Below, one piece after another: positions 10,289-21,357 of a stretch of DNA of 64,000 bases. A program made the position numbers and the translations under genes. The stretch is from Pinus tabuliformis (lineage: Eukaryota > Streptophyta > Pinopsida > Pinales > Pinaceae), in contig CM062808.1 in the NCBI GenBank assembly GCA_031772625.1, positions 143,570,605-143,634,604 on the forward strand. The letters run 5' to 3'. The notes under the pieces were generated by a model, which did no database searches, had not been told where the DNA came from, and saw only the letters and a program-made list of their open reading frames with translations. Numbering within the stretch: position 1 is the stretch's first letter; each line of letters opens with the position of its first letter.

Positions 10289-12010
10289 TGTTGAGTCTTG
10301 AAAATGTCATTCATTTCCATTACACTTTCATTATTATGTCCATTATACCACCTCCATTTCACCTCCATTTCACTACTATGTCACCACATTCATCCCACTT
10401 TCATTATCATTGGGCCACCTTTATGTTTTTCCAATCTTTATTATTTCTAAGCCTTTTAAGTGAATTTGTGGTTAAACATTAGAAAATAATGTGCATATGC
10501 TTATGCCTAATAAATGGGTTGAGGTTGTTGACATGTGTAGGTTGAAAGGAGACTTCTAGAAGACCCTTATGTGGCACCCCAAGGCCAAATTCGAATTTGG
10601 TTGGAAAGAATCATGGGATCATGAGGATATGTGTCACATCTCCTAATTGTATTGTAACTCTAAAAGGACATGTGTCTTATCCTTTCCTATTTTGATTAGG
10701 ACTCTAGAGGTAGAGGGAGAGATTCATGGATTCTCATTAATGAGATGGCTCTCATCTTTTTGTATAAATAGGAGATCTCTCTCCTTCATTTGTTAGTCTT
10801 TTTAGTCTTTTAGTTCCTAGTTCTTAAGTTTGTAGTTCCTCCTTGATGGCTTTTGAAAGCTTTGGAGACTTTGTTGTACTTTGCACTTTTGAAGAAATTG
10901 AATAAAGCTTTGATGTTCTCAACATGGAAGGAGATGTGAAGTAGATGTCATGGAGCATATTAGGATGTAAGGTAGAGTAGATTTCATTTTGTAAATATTG
11001 CTTTGTAGAATGTAAGGTAGATTAGATTTTTCATTCATGCAATTTTAATTCATGCAAGTGTGTTCAATTTTGCTTTGATTTCATGACTAGTGGCATGTGT
11101 GATCATCTTGTCTATGTTGCTGAACTTTATTTTTCTGCAGTTTGCTTTTCATTAGTATCATTTCTTTAACTTGCACTTTACTTTCTGCTCTTAGATATCA
11201 AGTTGTTCATCTATTGATGGTTCTTTTTCCATAATCAAATAACTTTATTGGAGCCAAAATAACACTTAGTACAGCTTGGTTTAGTTTGCTTTAAGACTCA
11301 CATTGCTGACTTGTTCATAACTGTTCTCACATGATAAATCTAGCTGAAAGGCAAAAAGGTTAGGAAAAGGTTAAAGTAGTGTGATTTGTCTCCTTTATGT
11401 AGTGTCACTTAGATTTCACATTTCTTAGATTAAGTTGAAGAGTTAAAATAGTGTGAGATAGTTGTTCTCACTTTTAATTGAATTTAATATAGATTTCATT
11501 TTCATTTTAAATCAGCAGCAGAGATACTGGGCCGATGTCATTAGTCCTTTATTTGATGTCTTTATTTTCCTTTAAGCATTTGATTTCATAGGTGGTAGGG
11601 GGCCCCTGCCTTGTATAGTTGTCATTTTATTTTTGCATTTTATTTCACCATGTATATTAGCTGTACATAAATTGCTTTCAAGTTGATTGTAGATTAGTGA
11701 TGCACATAGCCTTTTAATGAACTAATGACGTGATAGAATCATCTTGTCCTTTTGCTGAAGCAGCAAGGATACTGGGTCTCATAGTCATTCTCTCATTATT
11801 TGATTATTGCATTTTATTTCGATTGAACTAGTTGCATTAAACACTTTAGAAAAGCAACAAGAACAAAACCCCAAAAACAACATAAACTATAAAACAACGA
11901 AGTAAGAGAAAGGTTAACTAAGCACATATGGTGCACCACACTTCATCAATTTACGATACCCGGATTGATAATTTATGTAGAGCAATTTAAGACATTAAAC
12001 TGACTAGACA
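10289..12010 (+). repeat. N1 5' LTR
   Basis: The LTR starts TGTTGAG and ends CTAGACA. Promoter and polyadenylation signals lie inside it. Short open stretches in it are not genes. Confidence 0.93.
10763..10906 (+). promoter_or_regulatory. TATA box and polyadenylation signal of N1 5' LTR
   Basis: TATAAATA at 10763-10770 lies 131 bp before AATAAA at 10901-10906, an arrangement that would define a short R region. The 3' LTR repeats it at 17165-17172 and 17303-17308. Confidence 0.65.
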
Positions 12011-12013
12011 TTT

Positions 12014-12031
12014 TGGCGTCGTTGCCGGGGA
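12014..12031 (+). other. Primer-binding site of N1 (Asp tRNA type)
   Basis: TGGCGTCGTTGCCGGGGA starts three bases after the LTR end. This is the Asp-tRNA-type site typical of Athila-like plant Ty3 elements. Confidence 0.85.
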
Positions 12032-12063
12032 AGTGTAATTAGGAAACCTTATTTCTTACATCT

Positions 12064-12235
12064 GAAAAAAAAAATAATAATTCTTGAGTATGCTCTCCTC
12101 TTGCACTTTGTGTGATCTAGAGGATCAGAAAAAGGATTGTTAAGTAAAAAAAAAAAGAAAAATAATAATTCTTGAGTATGCTCTCCTCCTGCACTCTGTG
12201 TGATCTGGAGGATCAGAAAAAGAATTGTTAAGAAA
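12064..12235 (+). repeat. Tandem duplication in N1 leader
   Basis: A unit of about 85 bp containing AATAATTCTTGAGTATGCTC and the following gatcagaaaaaggattgttaag occurs twice with a few substitutions, starting near 12064 and 12150 and separated by A-rich sequence. Confidence 0.85.
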
Positions 12236-12454
12236 AAATAGGAGACAAATTAAACTTCATCACTTCAATTGATTCAAGAAAAAAAAAAGAGAAGAAAAAA
12301 AAAAAGAGAAGAGAAAAAAATAAACTTCATTTCATTTCCATTTTCACTCCATGCCATCCATTTCATCTCATCAATAAAAATTTATTTCCCCATGATCATT
12401 TCCATTAAGATTGCCTAACTATCTCTATTTAGCTAAGTGGTTGCTGTGCCAAGT

Positions 12455-12502
12455 TTCCGCAGCTGACACTGGTTTTCGCAGCTGTCACTCAGTTTCCGCA
12501 GC
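12455..12502 (+). repeat. TTCCGCAGC cluster 1 in N1
   Basis: Three copies of TTCCGCAGC (the middle one TTTCGCAGC) start at 12455, 12474 and 12494. Confidence 0.85.
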
Positions 12503-12788
12503 CACCACTCTGTTTTTCAAATTTACAGTTAGGATGTTAGTGGAATAAAATGAAAATGCAGGGATGACCAAGCAATATAAAAATTCACAATTTTAGAGAA
12601 AAAAGAGAAAAAAAAAATCTATGGCTATCTCCATTCCTAGTTTTCGCTGTGGCTTCAATAAAACAATCTGCCTCCTTGATCAAGCTTTGGCCTGAAATAA
12701 ACCTGCAACATAAAAAAAATTGCACTGTATATATGAAAAAAATTAGATTGAAGCAAGGACTTTTTAGAAAAAAATCTAGTGTCATGCT

Positions 12789-13136
12789 TCAAAGGGGTAT
12801 TAAGTGCCTCTGCCGTGCAATTCTCAGGCTCAGGGTATTAATCAACTGATTCTGCATTTCAGTTTTATTGAACAGATCAACCACCATCTTCTTCAGCCTC
12901 TCATTCTCATCTCGCACCTTCACAATGCCTTCTTCAACATGAGTATTTTCCCCCGCTCCTGTACCTATTACCTCCCGAGTCTCTTCACAGTCCATGCCTT
13001 CACCCTCTCCATGTTGTTCAGGGACTTCATTTGTCTCCGCTTGTCCATGCTGTTCAGGGACTTCATTTGTCTCTGCCATGTCTTCCAAAGAATGAAATGT
13101 GGCCTTACGTGTTGCCCAACATGTATGAGAATGCAT
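12789..13136 (-). pseudogene. Coiled-coil protein fragment, BAG-like, in N1
   Basis: A 115-codon minus-strand frame carries two copies of ETNEVPEQHG followed by an acidic stretch and then an amphipathic helix (DENERLKKMVVDLFNKTEMQ and beyond) near codons 78-108. That helix resembles the C-terminal segment of plant BAG-family co-chaperones, though many coiled coils look alike. It could be a captured host exon or part of an antisense element gene. It is opposite in orientation to N1. Confidence 0.35.
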
Positions 13137-13709
13137 CCAACCGTTAATTCCAAAATTTCACAGGCCGAATGCAAATTCATAAACGACAGAACAATGAGAA
13201 CAGTTAACTCAGGAAAAACGTAAACACAGAAAAAATGTCAAACTTCAAACGTTTGATTTTACCAAACAGATATGAATTTAGAAACACTAAAACATGGGTT
13301 TTTTTTTCAGGTGGGTTGATTAGATAACCCAGAAACCATTTGAAGAAATTTGTGGCGGTCTGGGAGAAATATTCGGTTCTTTGGAGCCTCTTTTTTTGCC
13401 GCCGCGTGAAAAAAATTGGATTTGAATTGATTAACTGATAGTTTGAATGCGTAATTCAACTCCGCGTGCCTGAGGGAAGGAATTATAATTGGGATCAACT
13501 GCATGCTGGCATCTAAAACAAATTACACGCCTTCCATCTTATTCAATTCAAACCTATTTAGAGACGTGTTTCAATTGAACACGACTCTCTGTCATTAAAT
13601 CCCATGAAGTCGCTGCCACCCATCTGTACATGTTTCGATACTTCCGGTTAAATGTTGAGAGGAAATGGAATAGAAGTGGAGCAACTTATAAATTGAATCT
13701 TTCTGATCA

Positions 13710-13919
13710 GCGAAGAGCCAAAACACAGTTCATCAGTGGATGTCTGATTGCAGACTTACTCTACAGGGATGCACAGAGCTGGCCAAGAAGATGCCTGGAC
13801 TTAATGTTGAAATAATCAGAGAAAATGAATGCAATGATTCTCTTGTTGAGAGACTTTATGCTTATTGCACTGTAGCAGGTCCACGGAAAGACATGCCATC
13901 ATTTGTAACCATCTTATAG
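13710..13919 (+). pseudogene. Captured 3' end of a TIR1/AFB-type auxin receptor gene
   Basis: The frame from 13710 to the TAG at 13917-13919 gives about 69 residues that read like the extreme C-terminus of TIR1/AFB F-box proteins: a WMSDC segment (13737), then KKMPGLNVEII, then YCTVAGPRKDMPSFVTIL and stop. In plants these proteins are leucine-rich-repeat auxin receptors in SCF ubiquitin ligases. The ending FVTIL recalls AFB4/5. A stop lies just upstream in this frame, so only the last exon end is present. It is in the same orientation as N1. The family call rests on remembered motifs and needs a protein search. Confidence 0.7.
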
Positions 13920-14446
13920 CCACTTCACATGAATTTTGTGGTTATGGCTCTGCTACATATGGGCAACCTGTTAGGGCTATCCTACTAAATTAATCTTGCA
14001 TCAATATTATTGATGAAAAAGCCCATGTCCATAATGCCTTTACTTCACCAAAGGAGGAGCAATAAAGTAGGCCAGGTTATTGCTATTTTACTTTGGAAAC
14101 TTTCTTCAGGCTGTAGTTGCCTCTTGAAGGGTTGGAAGGATGTACAATTCACTGATGCAGACTGCTTATTCTTGTTGCTCCCTAAAGTCGAATCTAGTTA
14201 AATGTCAAATAATAAACTGGTGATAGAAATGCTGAAGGTGATGAAAGGTGGAGGATTATAGATGAATCCCTTCTGCGTGCATTGGATAGTGTTTTAAGGG
14301 ACTGAATGCCTCATTTGGTCTGTTTGTTTTAATTTCAAACAATTGACCCGTCTTCGATGCAATCTGTGATTTGACTTGAATTTTTTTTGCTAAAAAAAAA
14401 AAAAAAAAAAAAATTTCAAAATTGATGATCGACTGTTTTAGCCACT

Positions 14447-14495
14447 TTCCGCAGCTCACACAGGGTTTCCGCAGCCAGCTCAAACTTTCCGCAGC
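14447..14495 (+). repeat. TTCCGCAGC cluster 2 in N1
   Basis: Three exact copies start at 14447, 14467 and 14487. Confidence 0.9.
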
Positions 14496-14834
14496 TGTTT
14501 TGTTAAACTCTAGGTTGCAGGTGTCATCAAGCAAAACAAGTCACATGGGTAGCTGGGGGAATGTTGGTACATGGATGGTGTCCTATTCATTCGACCAAAT
14601 TTGATGAAAAATACCCCGGTCAAAGGGAAGTCAAATTGTGTGTTATCACAAAGTCGCCACACTGAGTCGCCACACTAAGTCGCTGCATGTCAAGAAAAAA
14701 ATAATAATTTTGAATCAATGAAATGAACAAGTTATTTTCTCACTTTTCTGAAGGTATTGATTAATTTTGGACTGATAATGAAAGATGAATGGCTAACTTT
14801 TTATTCAAGATTTTTAGCTACAGAACTGTGCACA

Positions 14835-14881
14835 TTCCGCAGCTAAAGTCCAATTCCGCAGCTGTTCCCCAATTCCGCAGC
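14835..14881 (+). repeat. TTCCGCAGC cluster 3 in N1
   Basis: Three exact copies start at 14835, 14854 and 14873. Confidence 0.9.
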
Positions 14882-15884
14882 CAGAAAAACCTCATTGTTC
14901 AAATCAGCCTATCTTTCTCATACAAAATCAGATTTTAATGATTTAAGTATCATTGGAAAGATCTCAACAAGATCTATATAATGAGAAATCTATCATTAGA
15001 GTTTGAAATGGCAAATAATGAAATAAATTGCTAGAAAGAAGCAACATTCAACTTGGGCACCAATTCCAAAGTAGGTATAAATTCTTTTGATTTTTCCTTT
15101 GAGAACTTGTTTCATTAATACAAATTCTTAGTTTTGTGTGTAAATATCATAACTAGAGAGATTGATCACCTCTCTCCTTTGATAATCTTACATTCCATTG
15201 CAGAAGAAGTATTAGTTTTTTTTGCAGGTTCTAGGAGGAAGGACAAATGACTACAAGAGAATGGTGTCTCTCTAAGAGACCAATTTGTTTCATAAGAGGA
15301 TGATCAGCAACAAAGAGGAAATATGCTGATGTAAAATCAGATCCAAACACTTGAAAAACTTTCAGATACTATTGTCTCCATCACATCCATCCATCACATC
15401 CATACTTCATAATAAACCATTCACCTCATTCCACTCCATACTTTTCACTTACATTCACATACACTTTCCATCTCTTTTTGTCCATTCATAACCCACAAAT
15501 AAAAGCAAGAGGCTCATTCACATGCTTATTGCCATTGCCATTTCTGTTCTCCATTGCCATTTTCCATTTTCATTTTCCATTCCTTATCATTTTCATTCCG
15601 CAAATAAGCCCTGCTTCAATGCAAATTATTGAGTCCATAGTCCTTTGAGTCTAAGTTCTTTGTAAAAACACCTTGAGGCTTGCATGCCTTAATGGCAAGT
15701 CCTCATGCTGACAAACAATGGGAATACATTAATGTCCTTTGTTCGTCAGATCTTCTAGGTGACTCGACTTCAGCAAATTCATTCGTACCTAGCAAGATGT
15801 GTTTGGGCATCTTGACTCTCATTGTCATCAATGGTAAGAGTTCTCGTGTTGACTAGTGGCATCGATTAATGGCCACTAAGCCAA

Positions 15885-15936
15885 CAATTTCCTACTATGT
15901 TCGACATCAGAACATCTTTTCACATAGTAGGAATTG
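15885..15936 (+). repeat. Inverted repeat (hairpin) in N1 3' region
   Basis: CAATTTCCTACTATGT pairs with ACATAGTAGGAATTG around a loop of about 21 nt, with one bulged T: a 15 bp stem. Confidence 0.8.
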
Positions 15937-16690
15937 TGCCAATGAGTTTTGAAGACATGAAGACTATTATTTTCAGCATTTTGGAGCAGATTCAGCAAGT
16001 TTTAGTAGAAGCAATAAAAAGTCATCTTATCTCTCTATCCATGACTCCTCTTGTTTAGCCACTTGAAGAAGAATATGATAAGAATTTTTCAGCCACCACA
16101 CATACAACTCATCCATTCCAAAGGGTAAGTGAAGGTACGTCATTTTCTAACTTTTAACCATAGAATTCCATAAAAAGCTAGAATGATAATTGTTGGAAAA
16201 ACATTTCTCTTCCTCATTTCATAAAATTGCCAATACCATCAGTTGGGGGGGGAATACATTCATATTCATATCTTTCCATGTCCATATCATATTCAGGAGC
16301 TCACATACTTCCAACATATATTAATTATTACATTGCTATTATGAGCATATAGTGGCTTTTGAAAAAGTGCTTAAAGGATAAATTGGATACAAACAAAATC
16401 ATGGTTGTCACACAAGAACCAACCATCATGCAATCCAATAAAGATATACTTTGAAACAATAATCAAAATATCATTATGCAAAGTTCAAAGATCAAAGTAG
16501 AAGGCAACAACAAAGAAAAAAAAATGGTTGTAACACAAGAACCAACCATGTTGCAATTCAAGTAAAACACTTTGCAGAAATATGAAGTTATCAAATGATA
16601 TCATGCAAAGTTAAGCCAAAGCTCAAGGATCAAAAGAGTTAATGTAATATATATTGCATGAGGACATGCAATAGCTTCAGTTGGGGGGTA

Positions 16691-18399
16691 TGTTGAGTCT
16701 TGAAAATGTCATTCATTTCCATTACACTTTCACTATTATGTCCATTATACCACCTCCATTTCACCTCAATTTCACTACTATGTCACCACATTCATCCCAC
16801 TTTCATTATCATTGGGCCACCTTTATGTTTTTCCAATCTTTATTATTTCTAAGCCTTTTAAGTGAATTTGTGGTTAAACATTAGAAAATAATGTGCATAT
16901 GATTATACCTAACAAATGGGTTGAGGTTGTTGACATGTGTAGGTTGAAAGGAGACTTCTAGAAGACCCTTATGTGGCACCCCAAGGCCAAATTCGAATTT
17001 GGTTGGAAAGAATCATGGGATCATGAGGATATGTGTCACATCTCCTAATTGTATTGTAACTCTAAAAGGACATGTGTCTTATCAGTTCCTATTTTGATTA
17101 GGACTCTAGAGGTAGAGGGAGAGATTCATGGATTCTCATTAATGAGATGGCTCTCATCTTTTTGTATAAATAGGAGATCTCTCTCCTTCATTTGTTAGTC
17201 TTTTTAGTCTTTTAGTTCCTAGTTCTTAAGTTTGTAGTTCCTCCTTGATGGCTTTTGAAAGCTTTAGAGACTTTGTTGTACTTTGCACTTTTGAAGAAAT
17301 TGAATAAAGCTTTGATGTTCTCAACATGGAAGGAGATGTGAAGTAGATGTCATGGAGCATATTAGGATGTAAGGTAGAGTAGATTTCATTTTGTAAATAT
17401 TGCTTTGTAGAATGTAAGGTAGATTAGATTTTTCATTCATGCAATTTTAATTCATGCAAGTGTGTTCAATTTTGCTTTGATTTCATGACTAGTGGCATGT
17501 GTGATCATCTTGTCTATGTTGCTGAACTTTATTTTTCTCCAGTTTGCTTTTCATTAGTATCATTTCTTTAACTTGCACTTTACTTTCTGCTCTTAGATAT
17601 CAAGTTGTTCATCTATTGATGGTTCTTTTTCCATAATCAAATAACTTTATTGGAGCCAAAATATCACTTAGTACAGCTTGGTTTAGTTTGCTTTAAGACT
17701 CACATTGCTGACTTGTTCATAACTGTTCTCACATGATAAATCTAGCTGAAAGGCAAAAAGGTTAAGAAAAGGTTAAAGTAGTGTGATTTGTCTCCTTTAT
17801 GTAGTGTCACTTAGATTTCACATTTCTTAGATTAAGTTGAAGAGTTAAAATAGTGTGAGATAGTTTTTCTCACTTTTAATTGAATTTAATATAGATTTCA
17901 TTTTCATTTTAAATCAGCAGCAGAGATACTGGGCCGATGTCATTAGTCCTTTATTTGATGTCTTTATTTTCCTTTAAGCATTTGATTTCATAGGTGGTAG
18001 GGGGCCCCTGCCTTGTATAGTTGTCATTTTATTTCACCATGTATATTAGCTGTACATAAATTGCTTTCAAGTTGATTGTAGATTAGTGATGCACATAGCC
18101 TTTTAATGAACTAATGATGTGATAGAATCATCTTGTCCTTTTGCTGAAGCAGCAAGGATACTGGGTCTCATAGTCATTCTCTCATTATTTGATTATTGCA
18201 TTTTATTTCGATTGAACTAGTTGCATTAAACACTTTAGAAAAGAAACAAGAACAAAACCCCAAAAACAACATAAACTATAAAACAACGAAGTAAGAGAAA
18301 GGTTAACTAAGCACATATGGTGCACCACACTTCATCAGTTTACGATACCCGGATTGATAATTTATGTAGAGCAATTTAAGACATTAAATTGACTAGACA
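16691..18399 (+). repeat. N1 3' LTR
   Basis: Near-identical to 10289-12010. It ends TAGACA and is followed by the target duplication atcca at 18400-18404. Confidence 0.93.
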
Positions 18400-18404
18400 A
18401 TCCA

Positions 18405-19872
18405 TCCGATGGACCAGATTGAATTGCACAAGGAGACCGGGGAGATGGTATATTCTACATTTGCAAATAAAACATTGATGGCCCATAGATTGCAAAACTC
18501 TATGCACAATACTTCTGCCCAGTTGGAATTGGAGAAAGCTTCATCACAAGCCAAGGACAATAGAATCAAGTCCTTGGAGGAGATCATTATAGAGTTGGGG
18601 CATGATCCTCAGGAACCAAAAGGCACTCAAGCCTTGATAAGGAAGAAAGACGAAGATATAGCAGCCCTTAGAAGACAAATCAAGCTGCCAGCTACAATCC
18701 ATCCTCAAACCAGAGAGGTAGCACAACAAAAAGAAGAGCAGGATGTGGTAGCTTTGCTTATGACCTTACACAAAAGGTTGATAAAAATAGTGAGTGCCTT
18801 GGAGGCATCATTGAAAGCAAAACAGGGAGAGTTGGCCTCTCAACCAATTCAAATAGCTTAGATTCTTACAACTGCTCCTCCCTTGGCCACCACAGCAGTT
18901 CCTCCCATTGGTCAGGCATCAGAATCAGGCACCTCAAGTTCAGCACCACTTCTAGCAACAACAACAGCAGCAGCAGAGCAGGAGACTAGCATAAGCATGC
19001 AGAATATGATGAAATAAATAAAATCTCTTGAGGTACAAATGGCAGAATTGAAAGAGGCCAAAGAAAAGTTGGTCAAAATTGAGGAAAAATATGACAAGTC
19101 AAAACAGGATGTAGCCAAGAAGGCAAGAGAAGTGAAAACCTTAGAAAAAAGAATAAAGGAACTAGAGAAAGAGCTCACTTTTGATAAAACTCTAACTGAT
19201 ATCAAGAAAATTCTATGGGACAAGATTGGCCAATCAATTACAGACCAATGGAAATTCATTGAAACCATTCATGAACAAATGGATTTGATAGGCTTGGCTC
19301 AGTTTGAAAATCAAAACGCTAGAGCATCTTTAGGAAATATGCCTAAGCTAGCCAATAGCATGATCCAGGTCCTTAACACTCATACCAAAGATTAGTTAGC
19401 AACAATAGGTATCAGGAGTAGGACTGATACCATCTTACTAATCAAGAGGGTGTTGACCCTAAGGAATTTTGTGCAGACCATGGAGAGAAAATGCCAAGAA
19501 ATGCAGGAAGAGGTGAATGAATTCATAACAAAGATCACATCATTGCAGAGCAGAGGGCTACCAAGTTTAGTAACTAGCACTGGAAGACTACTATCACATG
19601 AGCATTATGCCAACAGGGGGAACAACTATGCTTCCAATCAAATCATAGTGTCCTCAAGTACGTAAGAGGAAACAGGGTCTCCATCTGGACAAAGAGTCTA
19701 TGATAAACTTGAAAATCTGTTCTACATTAAACATGAAATCAACCACCTTTTTGAAGTCCAGCCTACTTTTCATAGATACACTAAAGCTGATGAAACACTG
19801 ATAAAGATACAAAGGTATCAGCTACCTACAGAGGATTGGTGGAAAGGGATGATAAAGACGTTGCTCAGGTGA
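18405..19872 (+). pseudogene. LTR-encoded protein of E1, copy A, part 3 of 3 (coiled coil)
   Basis: The frame resumes in phase after N1. It encodes long charged heptad-like helices (for example KREL-rich stretches near 19050-19200), separated by an Ala/Thr/Pro/Ser linker near 18860-18980. Stops are TAG 18859-18861, TAA near 19015, TAG 19393-19395 and TAA 19663-19665; the 3' LTR copy has sense codons at all four. The natural end is TGA 19870-19872, shared by both copies. There is no frameshift. Confidence 0.75.
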
Positions 19873-20263
19873 TTTTGTTTATTAATTCTTTTGATCAGCT
19901 ACAGGTCAGCCAATTCAGCGAACTCACAAGCTTAGTCCACCTGTCAAATGAAAGATAACAGCAAAAAGTTAGTAGACAGTGATGACTCCAGCTTGTTAAA
20001 GGCAAAGGTAACCAAGTACCATAACAAAGCCTAAGCAGCGGCATAGCGACAAAGCAACGAAAATACAGAAGGCATAAAATGAATGCGCAGCAAAAAAACC
20101 GACTCACTCAGCCCAGAAAGTCAAAATATCTCTGACAAAATGGACAGCTAGCCCATTCTTATTTACTCTGGCATTTACTTTCTCATTTAGTGTTGTTCAG
20201 AATTGGTAAAAGAAGTTATGAGCTGAAGACTCATCATTTAGATATTTTCTATCTCATTTCTTG

Positions 20264-20271
20264 TATATATA
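20264..20271 (+). promoter_or_regulatory. TATA box of E1 5' LTR
   Basis: TATATATA followed by cctcccc occurs 392 bp after the LTR frame ends, and in the 3' LTR at 34124-34131. It would start the genomic RNA, placing the whole LTR frame in U3, upstream of transcription in the 5' LTR but inside the RNA at the 3' end. Confidence 0.55.
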
Positions 20272-21107
20272 CCTCCCCATAATATGTATTTGGGGTTGGT
20301 GATTTTCTCTCTGAAGAACTGCGCTGTAAATTTTCAAACTTTCTAATACAAAGTGATGGTGGAGTTCATGCTTTCTACACTGTCTGGATGTGAAGCTGAT
20401 GAACTGCTTTCTGTTACAGAATTCCTGTGTCGTTTTATGGAACAATAAGTTTTTTCTAAACCGTGTGTTTCCTTTCTGTGTTTACAAAACTCGCATATGT
20501 TACATGATTTAGTAGTAGAGAAGAAGAATAGCTCAGGATTTGTTTGAATGCACCCTCAGCTCAATCTCTGTTACTAACTATGTTTTCTTCAGAATTAGTC
20601 ACAAATATGAATTCTTGATTGCTCATGTTTGCACTGATTCTCTCATTATGGATGCTATTTAGGAATTCTTAATTGCTCCTACATAATATTCTCACAACTT
20701 CCCTCTATCAGCATGGTGAAATATCCTTAACTGCCTTTCATTCCCTGATTTCTTTCCATAATCTCCAGATTTGAAAAATTGTTTCATGGATGCCTGTCTG
20801 GATTTGTAGCATTATCATTTCTAACAAGCACTTCCAGTAATATACAATTAGTGACTCCATTGCCCAATAGTCTAAGCTATTCTGAAGACTGCATACCTGT
20901 TCTGTTTGAAATCATCATCCAACCATAGTTAAAACAAAACTTCGTACATCATAACTAGCCTGAAATTACACCAAAACAAAGCTAAATTATAAAGAGAGAG
21001 CCCTCTCTGGTTGCAGGTAGGCTAGGACCTACATCTAAAAGATTGGTTAGTGGTTACCTCGGCCGTATTCCTTAGGATCCAGGGAACAACCTGAGTGATA
21101 ACATCAT

Positions 21108-21125
21108 TGGCGACTCCACTGGGGA
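21108..21125 (+). other. Primer-binding site of E1 (Arg tRNA type)
   Basis: TGGCGACTCCACTGGGGA lies four bases after the LTR end. This resembles the Arg-tRNA site of Tat/Ogre-type plant elements. About 230 bp of leader without a gene follow. Confidence 0.85.
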
Positions 21126-21357
21126 CCATAATGAATTTTTCCAATTGTTGTCTATTCCTTAAAAGCTATAGATGAAGTCTGAATGACAGCCAGGAAACCT
21201 TAGAAACTATTCTCTCTTTGCATTTACAGGAGTATATAAAAGTTGCTTCAATCAATCTTCATTCTTGTTTTAAGTTCTAAACAGTTGTTCCAAAAGTTTG
21301 ATCAGTTTATTTCTAATTTAAAACATCCCCACAAAATACCAAAAACGAATTTGGAAG

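Larger units (their letters stand above)
13920..16690 (+). other. N1 non-coding interior and 3' leader
   Basis: No convincing gene is present. The first few hundred bases may be 3' untranslated sequence of the captured auxin-receptor gene. A poly-A run lies near 14393-14414. TTCCGCAGC clusters 2 and 3 and three CGCCACAC-like repeats (14650-14690) follow. The segment 15640-15960 resembles 40740-41030 of E2 upstream of its 3' LTR (shared gcttgcatgcc and agaacatctttcaca). The polypurine tract CAGTTGGGGGGTA at 16678-16690 abuts the 3' LTR. Confidence 0.7.
10289..18399 (+). mobile_element. N1: non-autonomous LARD-like LTR element
   Basis: The 8111 bp element is flanked by atcca duplications, with LTRs 10289-12010 (1722 bp) and 16691-18399 (1709 bp; the difference is one 13 bp indel). 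An Asp-tRNA-type primer site follows the 5' LTR and a G-rich tract precedes the 3' LTR. The 4.7 kb interior has no gag or pol and carries gene fragments. About 16 substitutions separate the LTRs (near 1%), so this is the youngest dated insertion here. It must have used proteins of another element. Its LTR end and primer site resemble those of E4. Confidence 0.93.
18400..21103 (+). repeat. E1 5' LTR, piece 3
   Basis: It aligns with about 32263-34962 of the 3' LTR, through the LTR end GATAACA. It holds the last part of the LTR-encoded frame (to 19872) and then about 1.2 kb without a gene, containing a TATA box at 20264-20271 and probably the R and U5 parts. Confidence 0.93.

Noticed and set aside
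10288..10482. Short frame at the N1 LTR start, repeated at 16681
   Set aside because: Low-complexity LTR sequence with no codon evidence; it starts at the LTR boundary.
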